64,000 nt of DNA from Lachnospiraceae bacterium (GTDB lineage: Bacteria > Bacillota > Clostridia > Lachnospirales > Lachnospiraceae), in contig SVEJ01000004.1 in NCBI GenBank assembly GCA_015057435.1, forward strand, positions 30,818 to 94,817. Direction: 5' to 3'. Position 1 is the stretch's first letter. The number at the start of each line of letters is the position of its first letter. Below, in pieces: positions 40,501 to 51,343 of the stretch. A program made the position numbers and the translations under genes. The notes under the pieces were generated by a model that worked only from the letters and a program-made list of their open reading frames with translations, searched no databases and was not told the DNA's origin.

Positions 40501-43500
40501 TGCAACACTTGATTTCACCGAATATAGCTGTCCTGATACATACGCTGTATTCTTCTCAATACTCCAATTTAATTCCATAGCGGAAGGCACCGGCGTTTTG
40601 TACTTAGAAGAATCTGTTACAGAAAATGTTACCTTTGCTGTATATTCTCCCGCATTCGTAGCTTCACACGTTCCGCTATAATGTGCTTCCACTCCCTCCG
40701 GCAATCCGGTCAATTCAACCTGATAACTGTTTCTATTTGCCAGAAGTTGTGTTTCACCTTCATTATACGGAGATGTCTTCGTTCCTTGTTTATAAACCCA
40801 AGCTACATTCGACATATCCGGTGTGATTCGATCAATAATTTTCCAATTCAACGTCATAGACTGCGGTACATTATAATTAACCGTAGCTTCATCAGTCAAC
40901 ACAAAGTCAACTGTCGCTGTGTATTCTCCCGGAGCAGATGCCGAGTATGTTCCGCTATACTGTGGCTGTACTATATCAGAAGGATATCCCTTTACCTGTA
41001 CTGTATGTAAACTGCCGTTCTCAGTAACGGTTGCATCAGCAGACGAATAGATTTTCTTGGTACCATCTATATACCAGAAGGTATCACTCATCTCATTTGT
41101 CAGGTCCGCTTTACGAATTGTAAATGTATATGATTGTGTACCTCGATAATTTGAATTTGAATCCTTAATGGCAAAATTCACCTGATATGTTCCTGTATTA
41201 ACCGGTGCAGTTGCACTCTCTGCATATTGTGTTCCGTTAACACCAACGTACGTTACATTTGTTTCGTTAGCACCTACATAAGTTACACCGTTATTCATCC
41301 ACTGAATCGTTCCGGAATATGGATGTTCCTTTCCATCATATACCACTTCTGACACCCAAACACCCGATAACGTTAGCGACGTCTTTTTGGTTGTCTTAAG
41401 CGTTAATGTCGTTGAAATTGTATTATAATTATCACTTGTAAATACAATTTCAATATTCTGTGAAATATCTTCTCCCAGATTCGAATTAACAGGAATCGTC
41501 ATGATTCCATTTGTATTCACCGTCGGTGTACCGGAAACGATATTTCCATTTCCTTTCGTACATGAATAAGCAAGATTATCAAACATATCTTTGCTCAGAC
41601 CGGCAGCAGTAAGTAAATTATTCAAATCATAAGTATATGTGTTATTGCCGTTACTTGCAGGAATTGTAAATACCTGTCCCGAAACATATACCGTATTCTT
41701 TTGAATCTTCCATGTTAATTTCATAGAAGACGGTGTTGGGTTCTTATACTTCGTCGTATCTTCTACGTCAAACGTCACTTCAGCAGTATACGTTCCTACA
41801 TTCGTTGCTTTACACGTACCTTTATATGTTGCCTTAACACCTTCAGGTAATCCTGTCACTTCTACTGCATATTCATCTCTATTTGCAAGAAGCGTTGTTG
41901 CTCCCTCTACATAAGTATTCTGTGTAGTTCCTTGTTTGTATATCCATTTTACGGAAGACATATCCGGCGTAATTCGATCAACAATCTTCCAGTTCAACGT
42001 TCTCGATTGTGGTGTAATATAATTCTTTGAAGCTTCACTCGTTAACACAAATTCAACTGTTGTTGTATACTCGCCCGGCAATCTGCTCTGAGATGTTCCG
42101 GTATATTGTGGTGTTACTTTGTCAGACGGATAACCTTTTACAGTTACTTTATGAACACTGCCATCTTCAGTTATTGTAGCATCCTCTAAAGATTCAATCT
42201 TCTTCGTATCATCCAAATACCATGACAGATTCTCCATTTCATCTAAAAGGCTTGCTTTCTTAATTGTAAAGTCATATGTCTGTGAACCCTTGTATAAGCT
42301 GTTATTGTTCTTAACACTAAAGCATACCTGATATGTACCTGCATCTGTCGGTGCTGTTGCAGATGTTGCATAGCTTGTACCATCAATTCCTACATAAGTT
42401 ACATCTGTACCCTTACCATCTGCACAAGAAACATCTCCATCTAACCATGATATTGTTCCCGTATATTGATACGGTTCACCTGTATATGTCATATCAGGAA
42501 CCGTTACTCCTGACAGATAAACTGTCGTTTTCTTAGCTGTTTTCACAGTTAACGTACATGAAAATGTATTGTAATTATCACTTGCAAAATATACCGTAAT
42601 ATCCTGACTAATTTCTTCTGCCAAATTAGTCTTGACCGGAATCGTCATAATACCTGCAGCAGTAATGGTCGGAGTTGCTGATAAAACATTACCGTTCCCC
42701 TTTGTACATGAATATGTCAAATTGTCAAACATGGTTTTATCAAGTCCCGACGCCTGCAGTAATGTATTCACATCATATGTATATGATACCGTCGTATCTG
42801 TTGCACGAATTGAAAACTCTTGTGGTGATGCAGATGCTGTGTTCTTCTCGATTTTCCAAGTTAATTCCATAGAAGAAGGCGTTGGATTTTTATATTTTGT
42901 ACTATCTGTAACACTAAATGATACAACTGCCTTGTATGTTCCAACTTTGCTTGCCTTACAAGTTCCGCTATACGTAGCAGTTACCCCTTCCGGCAATCCT
43001 GATACTTCCATCTGATATTCCTTTTGATTTGCCAAAAGTGATGTTTCACCGGCTGTATAAGTATTCTTAGAAGAACCTTGTGTATATACCCACTTTACAG
43101 AAGACATATCCGGTGTAATTCGATCTGTTATCTTCCAATTCAGCGACATGGATTGTGGCACAATATAATCCAATGCGGCATCATCAGTAAGCGCAAACGT
43201 AACAACCGCCTTATGATCTCCTGCCAGACTCGTCGTATGTGTACCACTATATTGCGGAATCACTTTATCAGCAGGATAACCTTTTACAGTAACCTGATGT
43301 TCTTTTCCGTCTTCTATAATCGTTGCATCACTTGTATCGTATATTCTTGTTGTACCATCCAAATACCAGCAAACATTACTCATCGCACTTGTAAGACTTG
43401 CCTTCTTTATTGTAAAGGTGAAACTCTCTTCCCCTTTATATTCAGTATTATCATCACTAATTGCAAAAGTCACTTGATATGTTCCCGCATGTATTGGTGC

Positions 43501-46413
43501 AGTTTCGGAAGTCTCATAACTCGTTCCGTTAATTCCTGTATATGTAACAACCGTATCAGCGTTATCTGCACAAACCGTATTGCCATCATACCACGACGGG
43601 GTACCTGAATAAGCGTATCTGATTCCGCTATAAACCATATCAGAAACTGTAACACCATCTAATGTTGCCTGTTTTTTTCCAACCGTTTTGATTGTTAATA
43701 CTGCTGTAATATCTTCATAATTACTACTCTTAAACAAAACTGTTATCTTCTGGGTAAGACCATCTGCTAAATTCGCTTTAACCGGTATTGTCACAACACC
43801 ATTATTCACTGCAAGATTACCTGTTGTTGACAAGATGGAACCTGCAGATGCCGTACACACATATGAAAGATTGGTCATATTAGAAACACTCAAACCTGAT
43901 GCTTCTAACATCTTTTTCAAATCATATGTGTAAGAAGTTGTCGAAACCTCCGATTTGATTGTATAATCCGCATCAGAAACATCAGCAGTCATCTTTGGTG
44001 TCGTAAATGACGCTGTTGCAATCGTACTGACATTCTCACTTGTACTAGAACCGTTCGTAAACACGTTCTTTGAAATCACATATACAATATATGAAGTATT
44101 CGGTGACAATCCTGAAATCGTTTTACTAATTGTCTTACTGCCACTTTCACAAGTCCCCTGTCCGCCATTGGTAGTTGTAATCTTATTAACCAAACTATTC
44201 CAATCTGTTGGTGCAGATTCATTCGCATTCAACACAACATAAGCATAATTCACCGTAGAATCATCTGAAATCTGTAGTGAAACAACTGCACTGTTGACTG
44301 CGACATTGGTTGTCGACACTTTATTCGTAGGCGCAGTCGAGTCATTAAAGAATATCGGACTTGAAACATATCCGACATTTCCCGCCTTATCAGTTACCTT
44401 AACATAAACTGCCGTTGCTGTCTCAGGCAATGTCAATGCTGTTGTATACGTTTGCCAGTTCTTAATATTGCTCTCAATGGCTCCTTCTGCATAGACTGCA
44501 TTTGCAAACGCATACTGCGTTGTAGCAACACCGCTGTTGCCATCATCAATTGGTTGAATTGTGACCTGATCATTACTAGACGAATACGCCTGTACATCAT
44601 TCGACGTATTCACTGTAAAATACGACTTATTACAAACATAAAGCATCGCGCCGGGTGCAGCTTTATCAATCGAAACTGTAATTGTTCTTGTAACAACCTC
44701 TCCGCTAATATCACCCTTAAAATATAACGTCTTATTAGAAACAGTAGACGTACATACATAAGAAGACTGATATGTTCCGTTTTGAGAATCACTGATCTTA
44801 TAACCTTCTGCAGTAATCGAAACAGAATCATTATACCATTGCTTTAACTCGCCCTTATTATATAGAATATTAAGTGGACCGTCTCCTGATTTTGTACTTA
44901 TGGAAACATCTTCCGGCAGATATGCATAGACATATCCATCCGCATCTGCTTTCATATCATTCGTACCATATGTATATGATGTTCCGTCACTATAGGTAAA
45001 TGCAAGTTTTCCACTTAAATCCTGATTCGCACTTCCCTGATATGTTTTTAATACAAGTGTTTCTTTTCTTTGTGATGTATCTTTTTCCGATTCTGTCCTT
45101 ACAACATTGACAGTATAGCCTGCATTAATATTGCCATTACTTTTATCATTACCTATACCAATTGCATCCGCCTGATGTCTTGCTGTGGCCGTTTTTACAG
45201 AACCACCGCTAATATAGGTATAACTGTGTGCTCGATTGAAAGCACCGATACTAGGTGCATATTCTCCACCAACAGCATCAATTGTACCGCCTGTAATCGT
45301 TACTTCCGATTTTCTCGTCTGATCTTCAGGACCGGAAGTAATTGCTCCAATATATCCGACACCAATTCCGACCGAAGACGGATCTGCTGCTATCGCCTTA
45401 ATATATCCGCCATTAATTGTAACATCCGCAGATACACCATGATATCCTGCTCCAATCGCTGCACTTTCGTTACCAGCCACCAACTCTACATCTATCGTTC
45501 CTCCATTAATTACAATATTATTCGCGTTACCGCCGCCACGGCCACCACCGATTGCCGCACTACCTTTTGGCTCACCAGTTGACTTTGTATACTCATATTC
45601 TGCAGTGTTATATGTGTTATCACCCGCTTGAATAAATTCTCCTTTAATTGTTCCGCCATTAATTGTAATATCTGATGCATCAGCACATAATCCGCCACCA
45701 ATCAATGCTCCTTGTTGCATACTTCCACTACTATTATTAATACCTAGCAATATAAGATTTCCACCATTAATTGTAATATCAGAACCGCTTCCATTAGAGC
45801 CACCACCGATAAGTGCACCACCAGTCATTCCAATCAAAAAAAGTTTCGACCCATTTACTATAATATTACCACTACTTTGATTCGCCGCACCACCAATTAC
45901 GGCGCAACCATCCTCATCTGAGGGACATGTAATGCAAAGTTCATCATCATCATTGTCATCTGTATCCGCATCGTCAATCGTAAGAGAACCAGCTGTTCCA
46001 TTTTTCTGAATTCCACCTGCTCCAAAACCTCTTACTCTATTGTAACCTTGCACCTTAACCGACACATCTCCTGTAGAACCGTCTGCAATTTCAATAAACG
46101 GTTTTTGCACTGAATATGCATAATAATTCGTATCCACTCCTGCCAAAACAAGATTTGCATCTACATCTTTCTCGATATAAATACTGTCATAATAATTCTT
46201 ACTTGCTGTAGATATTGTAAGCTGTGTAGATCTCTTAATTGTCAAAAGATGCTGCGTTGCATCATACGAATAATCCACATCATTTGTTCCACCCGTCACC
46301 GTAAAGCTACCGGCTGTTGCCGCCTCTACCTTCTTAGAAGTAGCCGGCACGCCAAGCAACAAACTAAACATCATAATCAAACTCATACAAAATGCAAATA
46401 ATCTTCTTTTCAT
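37552..46413 (-). CDS. Giant secreted surface protein (~2953 aa): N-terminal Gly-rich beta-helix-like region, five ~382-aa tandem repeats (MBG/Ig-like), C-terminal BspA-type LRR_5
   Basis: Signal peptide MKRRLFAFCMSLIMMFSLLLGVPATSKKVEA; ITINGGTI-type repeats; five copies of RITPDMSSVKW...; C-term TSIAKNAFSGCKKLTKVKMPSTITTIGANAFKNCTKLTKLTIPNSVESIGSGAFSGC. ATG 46413 has GGAGG upstream and overlaps the prmA stop. Confidence 0.85.
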   Translation of the reverse strand: MKRRLFAFCMSLIMMFSLLLGVPATSKKVEAATAGSFTVTGGTNDVDYSYDATQHLLTIKRSTQLTISTASKNYYDSIYIEKDVDANLVLAGVDTNYYAYSVQKPFIEIADGSTGDVSVKVQGYNRVRGFGAGGIQKNGTAGSLTIDDADTDDNDDDELCITCPSDEDGCAVIGGAANQSSGNIIVNGSKLFLIGMTGGALIGGGSNGSGSDITINGGNLILLGINNSSGSMQQGALIGGGLCADASDITINGGTIKGEFIQAGDNTYNTAEYEYTKSTGEPKGSAAIGGGRGGGNANNIVINGGTIDVELVAGNESAAIGAGYHGVSADVTINGGYIKAIAADPSSVGIGVGYIGAITSGPEDQTRKSEVTITGGTIDAVGGEYAPSIGAFNRAHSYTYISGGSVKTATARHQADAIGIGNDKSNGNINAGYTVNVVRTESEKDTSQRKETLVLKTYQGSANQDLSGKLAFTYSDGTSYTYGTNDMKADADGYVYAYLPEDVSISTKSGDGPLNILYNKGELKQWYNDSVSITAEGYKISDSQNGTYQSSYVCTSTVSNKTLYFKGDISGEVVTRTITVSIDKAAPGAMLYVCNKSYFTVNTSNDVQAYSSSNDQVTIQPIDDGNSGVATTQYAFANAVYAEGAIESNIKNWQTYTTALTLPETATAVYVKVTDKAGNVGYVSSPIFFNDSTAPTNKVSTTNVAVNSAVVSLQISDDSTVNYAYVVLNANESAPTDWNSLVNKITTTNGGQGTCESGSKTISKTISGLSPNTSYIVYVISKNVFTNGSSTSENVSTIATASFTTPKMTADVSDADYTIKSEVSTTSYTYDLKKMLEASGLSVSNMTNLSYVCTASAGSILSTTGNLAVNNGVVTIPVKANLADGLTQKITVLFKSSNYEDITAVLTIKTVGKKQATLDGVTVSDMVYSGIRYAYSGTPSWYDGNTVCADNADTVVTYTGINGTSYETSETAPIHAGTYQVTFAISDDNTEYKGEESFTFTIKKASLTSAMSNVCWYLDGTTRIYDTSDATIIEDGKEHQVTVKGYPADKVIPQYSGTHTTSLAGDHKAVVTFALTDDAALDYIVPQSMSLNWKITDRITPDMSSVKWVYTQGSSKNTYTAGETSLLANQKEYQMEVSGLPEGVTATYSGTCKASKVGTYKAVVSFSVTDSTKYKNPTPSSMELTWKIEKNTASASPQEFSIRATDTTVSYTYDVNTLLQASGLDKTMFDNLTYSCTKGNGNVLSATPTITAAGIMTIPVKTNLAEEISQDITVYFASDNYNTFSCTLTVKTAKKTTVYLSGVTVPDMTYTGEPYQYTGTISWLDGDVSCADGKGTDVTYVGIDGTSYATSATAPTDAGTYQVCFSVKNNNSLYKGSQTYDFTIKKASLLDEMENLSWYLDDTKKIESLEDATITEDGSVHKVTVKGYPSDKVTPQYTGTSQSRLPGEYTTTVEFVLTSEASKNYITPQSRTLNWKIVDRITPDMSSVKWIYKQGTTQNTYVEGATTLLANRDEYAVEVTGLPEGVKATYKGTCKATNVGTYTAEVTFDVEDTTKYKNPTPSSMKLTWKIQKNTVYVSGQVFTIPASNGNNTYTYDLNNLLTAAGLSKDMFDNLAYSCTKGNGNIVSGTPTVNTNGIMTIPVNSNLGEDISQNIEIVFTSDNYNTISTTLTLKTTKKTSLTLSGVWVSEVVYDGKEHPYSGTIQWMNNGVTYVGANETNVTYVGVNGTQYAESATAPVNTGTYQVNFAIKDSNSNYRGTQSYTFTIRKADLTNEMSDTFWYIDGTKKIYSSADATVTENGSLHTVQVKGYPSDIVQPQYSGTYSASAPGEYTATVDFVLTDEATVNYNVPQSMTLNWKIIDRITPDMSNVAWVYKQGTKTSPYNEGETQLLANRNSYQVELTGLPEGVEAHYSGTCEATNAGEYTAKVTFSVTDSSKYKTPVPSAMELNWSIEKNTAYVSGQLYSVKSSVAATSYEYDVNDLLQASGLNASMFDNLTYACEKENGNVLSGTPTITTKGIMTIPVAGYLAEDSTQNIKVTFTSDNYHTFVAVLTVKSTTKTVVALSGVSVKDMTYTGNPYQYGGTISWLSNGAQSATASDTEITYVGVNGTSYNSSSAPTAVGNYQVTFKVKDSNANYKGSQTYFFAITKADLSSLMGNVSWYIDGTKKITTATDASVIENGNTHTVEVKGYPSNYVTAQYSGTCSASAPGEYIVTVDFVLSEEASRNYYAPQSLTLSWKIVDRITPNMSDVAWVYSQGDKAKDYEEGVTVLRATGTPYVISVKGLPEGVKATYSGVCEASMPGEYTAKVMFSVTDSEKYKTPNPSSMELKWNINKNLAHVSGQTYSIKAGQNVTTYSYNVNNLLSASGMSVDQFEDISYSCELDEGAIISATPSVNSQGVLNIPVKTNLSENLSQIIYITFASSNYEDIKVPLTVKTISGTVTQVELYGVTVEDKMYNGNPQGYTGDIAWKDSNGTVFVEKDGTKVTYIGVNGTTYESTKAPTNVGMYQVTFEVEDTTQYEGYVTYQYEIKKGDLSTELNNIVWCLDGKPVQSENPQALLDGRVHTVSIENYPDAYVTPIFFNHQKVIEGTHTTTVYFELNELYSDNYETPDPMEFVWSIVTELDEANKITPDMSKVKWICKQDGVSLGAYTDDTVLYANGKDYTVEIIGLPEGVNVSYKGVCVANTEGTFEAIADFSPEDPKYYNMPKPSNMRLQWKVTKLEAGQEDEDVTPLPVVGTPTTYGTNKYVITSATAGGGTVQYVATTGKKASLKQVNIPATIEIDGKSYTVTSIAKNAFSGCKKLTKVKMPSTITTIGANAFKNCTKLTKLTIPNSVESIGSGAFSGCKVLKTVTIKNNAKLVKIGDKAFYKCTSLTKITIPKNVTTIGKSAFYGNKKLKTITIKSKKLKKVGKNAIKGIYKKATIKCPGKSYVKKYKKVFSKKTGYTKNMKLK
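38240..43990. repeat. Five tandem ~1.15-kb coding repeats inside the giant surface protein gene
   Basis: The shared CATATCC/CATATTC landmark (codons of PDM/PNM) starts at 43105, 41959, 40813, 39670, 38512: spacings 1146, 1146, 1143, 1158 bp. Outer bounds approximate. Confidence 0.85.
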
Positions 46414-47387
46414 ATACAATCCTCCGTTCCCCTTGCGACAATTGAAACCCATTCGCCAAGATAAATGGTATCTATAATCTCAAAACCGTTATTTAGTAGT
46501 GCTGTTTTTACAGCTTCTTCTTTATCATCTATAATACCCGATGTAATAAACACACCTTCCGGTTTCAAAAATGGTTTAATCACACCCGATAACGGAATAA
46601 TCACATCAGCTAAAATGTTGGCCACGACGATATCAAATTGTCCAATCGAAGCAACACGTTTCGCAAAATCAGAATCATGAATGACATCTCCCTTGACAAT
46701 TTCATAATCTTTTTCATCTATTCCGTTTAACTTAAGATTTTCCTTGCTTGCTGTAACCGCAAGCTCATCTATGTCGATACCGTACACACGATTGGCACCA
46801 AGCTTCATGGCAATAATAGAAAGAATACCGCTTCCGCAACCTGCATCCAACACGCTTGTAGTCCCATCGTCTTTGATATACTTTTTCAAATTCGTAATAC
46901 ACAATCTGGTTGTCTCATGCGAACCGGTTCCAAATGCAGTTCCCGGATCTATCTGTACAACAATATCATCCTGATTCGTATCAAGCACCTCAGTCCAGGT
47001 TGGCTGAATTACGATATTATCTTCTAACCGAAATGGATGAAAAAAGTCTTTCCAACGATTCATCCAATCCTTATCGTCTGTTTCACCTATCGTAATGTTC
47101 CCGGTTCCTGTTGACATATATTCAGACATTTCCAAAAGTTGTTCTCCGATATATCTGCAGAGATCTTTCACATTAATCTTCTCATCTACATAACATGATA
47201 TCAACGCAACACCGTCATCCGGCGGAAGCTCCGGCAATATATCAATATACATTGCTTTTTTATCTTCTTCCGATAGCGGAATCTTATCTTCAATCTCAAT
47301 TCCTTCTACACCATATTCATCTAACAGATAACTTAGCATATCCGTTGCTTGTGTCGTTGTCTCAACTGTAACTTTTGTCCACTTCAT
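46410..47387 (-). CDS. prmA: Ribosomal protein L11 methyltransferase
   Basis: MKWTKVTVETTTQATDMLSYLLDEYGVEGIEIED...DPGTAFGTGSHETTRLCI...VLDAGCGSGILSIIAMKLGANRVYGIDIDELAV. Confidence 0.94.
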   Translation of the reverse strand: MKWTKVTVETTTQATDMLSYLLDEYGVEGIEIEDKIPLSEEDKKAMYIDILPELPPDDGVALISCYVDEKINVKDLCRYIGEQLLEMSEYMSTGTGNITIGETDDKDWMNRWKDFFHPFRLEDNIVIQPTWTEVLDTNQDDIVVQIDPGTAFGTGSHETTRLCITNLKKYIKDDGTTSVLDAGCGSGILSIIAMKLGANRVYGIDIDELAVTASKENLKLNGIDEKDYEIVKGDVIHDSDFAKRVASIGQFDIVVANILADVIIPLSGVIKPFLKPEGVFITSGIIDDKEEAVKTALLNNGFEIIDTIYLGEWVSIVARGTEDCI

Positions 47388-47490
47388 ACTTCATCCACCC
47401 TTACATAATTATCGCATTCGCTAAAGATTTATTATAGCACAAATCATAGCATCTATCCACATTTGTATTGCATTTTTCACATATTTATCA

Positions 47491-47524
47491 ACAAAAAAGT
47501 CGGGGATAATAAATTCCCCGACTT
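47491..47524 (-). terminator. Terminator downstream of dnaJ
   Basis: Minus strand AAGTCGGGGAATTTATTATCCCCGACTTTTTTGT. Confidence 0.85.
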
Positions 47525-47528
47525 ATGT

Positions 47529-48692
47529 CTATTTCTTTTTACCAAATCCTTTTTTCTTATGTCCACCAAAGCTGAAATCTCCTGATGAATCTGTTGATCT
47601 TCTCGCCGTAGATCCTGTTGCCTCATCAAATGTATTTAGAATACTCTTTTGTTCCTCTGTAAGCTTATCCGGAACCTGGACAACTAATGTCACATAATGA
47701 TCACCTCTTACACTCTTGTTACGAAGTGTAGGAACACCTTTTCCTTTTAACTTCACTTTCGTATCTGTCTGTGTACCGGCTTTAATTTCGTAATCCATCG
47801 GACCATCAATTGTATTGATTGTAATTGTTCCTCCAAGTGCTGCCTGTGTAAATGTAATCGGTTCCGTTGAAAACAAATCATATTCTTGTCTTTGGAATTG
47901 CGGATGACGGTCAACCAATACTGTTACTAACAAATCACCTCGTCCACCACCGTTCACACCCGGCTCACCCTTTTCTCTAATACGGATACTTTGACCATTA
48001 TCAATACCTGCAGGAACAACAACCTGAATCTTTTTCTTACTCTTAACGTATCCTGTACCGGAACATTGATTACACTTAAACTTAATCACCTTACCTGTTC
48101 CGCTACACTCCGGACAAGTCTGTACATTTCGAACAACACCAAATAACGACTGCTGTGTAAATACAACCTGACCTTTACCATTACACTTCGGACAAGTCTC
48201 CGGATTATGTCCCGGTTGCGCGCCTGTTCCGTGACAGACAACACATTCATCTTTAAGTGGCAACTCCAATTCTTTTTGACAACCAAATACAGCTTCATCA
48301 AACTTAACACGAACACTTGTCTTAATGTTCGCACCTTTCATTGGACCATTCGACTGATGTGTTCTCGTTCCACCGAACATATCTCCAAAAATATCTCCGA
48401 AGATATCTCCCATATCACTAAAATCAAATCCGCCAAATCCGCCACCCATTCCACTGTTAGGATCAAAGGCTGCATGACCGAACTGGTCGTATTTTGCTCT
48501 CGAATCCGGATCACCTAACACTTTGTATGCTTCCGCAGCTTCTTTGAATTTTGCTTCTGCTTCTGCATTGCCGGGATTCGTATCCGGATGATACTTTTTT
48601 GCCACCTGTCTATATGCTTTTTTTAATTCTGCTTCTGATGCATTCTTAGAAACACCTAAAACCTCATAATAATCTCTCTTTGTTTCTGCCAT
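47529..48692 (-). CDS. dnaJ: Chaperone DnaJ
   Basis: [41 protein letters not shown]; four CxxCxGxG zinc motifs. Confidence 0.97.
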   Translation of the reverse strand: MAETKRDYYEVLGVSKNASEAELKKAYRQVAKKYHPDTNPGNAEAEAKFKEAAEAYKVLGDPDSRAKYDQFGHAAFDPNSGMGGGFGGFDFSDMGDIFGDIFGDMFGGTRTHQSNGPMKGANIKTSVRVKFDEAVFGCQKELELPLKDECVVCHGTGAQPGHNPETCPKCNGKGQVVFTQQSLFGVVRNVQTCPECSGTGKVIKFKCNQCSGTGYVKSKKKIQVVVPAGIDNGQSIRIREKGEPGVNGGGRGDLLVTVLVDRHPQFQRQEYDLFSTEPITFTQAALGGTITINTIDGPMDYEIKAGTQTDTKVKLKGKGVPTLRNKSVRGDHYVTLVVQVPDKLTEEQKSILNTFDEATGSTARRSTDSSGDFSFGGHKKKGFGKKK

Positions 48693-48716
48693 AATCCTCA
48701 CCTTATATAACATAAC

Positions 48717-48747
48717 GATTCAGAGCCAATTAGATTGGCTCTGAATC
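48717..48747 (-). promoter_or_regulatory. Intercistronic hairpin between dnaK and dnaJ
   Basis: Perfect 14-bp inverted repeat GATTCAGAGCCAAT/ATTGGCTCTGAATC, 3-nt loop, not followed by a T tract on the minus strand. Confidence 0.8.
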
Positions 48748-48766
48748 ACAACTATACATTTTAATC

Positions 48767-50629
<1,863 letters not shown>

Positions 50630-50679
50630 CTAAATATAATCTATATATTATTGCTAAAAAATTTAACGACATCTTGTGA

Positions 50680-51333
50680 CTAGTTTGCCACCTTTACCAT
50701 GCTATATCTTAATACTTCTTCTTTGTACATATAGCCTTTTTGTAATTCTTCCACAACAACATTCTCACCGTATTCTTCATCTTCTACGTGCAATACTGCA
50801 TTATGGAAATCCGGATTAAATTCCGCACCAACCGCATCCATTGGCTTGACACCCACATCCGAGAGACTGGTCATCAACTGCTTATAAATCTTATCCACAC
50901 CTTGCTCAAATGCACGTTCCTTATCTTCTTCAGGAATTGCTTGCAAAGCACGTTCAAAATTATCTACAACCGGTAGCAATTGCTCTAATACTTCTTTTGC
51001 ACCAATATCATAATTTCTCTTAGACTCTTTTTCACTACGATTTCTGGCATTTTCAAACTCTGCCAACAAACGCTTATATCTGTCATCTGCTTCTTCTAAC
51101 AATGCTTTTTGTTTTTCAATCTCTAACTCTAACGCCTTGTTATTAGATCCACCTCTTCTGCTACCCTTCTTACTCTTAACCGGTTTTTTTCCGTCTTCCG
51201 AAACTTCTTCCATCTGTACCTGTGTTTCTTCAGTTACATCTGCATTCACTTCTTCAACTTCCTCTACCGTCATATCATTTGTCGGTATTTCTTTTTCTGT
51301 AGCAGTTTCGCTACTTTTCTTCTTTGTTTCCAA
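50680..51333 (-). CDS. grpE: Nucleotide exchange factor GrpE
   Basis: C-terminal YKRLLAEFENARNRSEKE...LLPVVDNFERAL...GVKPMDAVGAEFNPDFHNAVLHVED; position between dnaK and hrcA. Confidence 0.95.
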   Translation of the reverse strand: METKKKSSETATEKEIPTNDMTVEEVEEVNADVTEETQVQMEEVSEDGKKPVKSKKGSRRGGSNNKALELEIEKQKALLEEADDRYKRLLAEFENARNRSEKESKRNYDIGAKEVLEQLLPVVDNFERALQAIPEEDKERAFEQGVDKIYKQLMTSLSDVGVKPMDAVGAEFNPDFHNAVLHVEDEEYGENVVVEELQKGYMYKEEVLRYSMVKVAN

Positions 51334-51343
51334 TCTGACACCT

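Noticed and set aside
37552-46413. Possible CRISPR-like or satellite repeat because of periodic sequence
   Set aside because: Periodicity is ~1146 bp and follows codons; it is protein-domain duplication, and no short repeat-spacer array was seen in the window.
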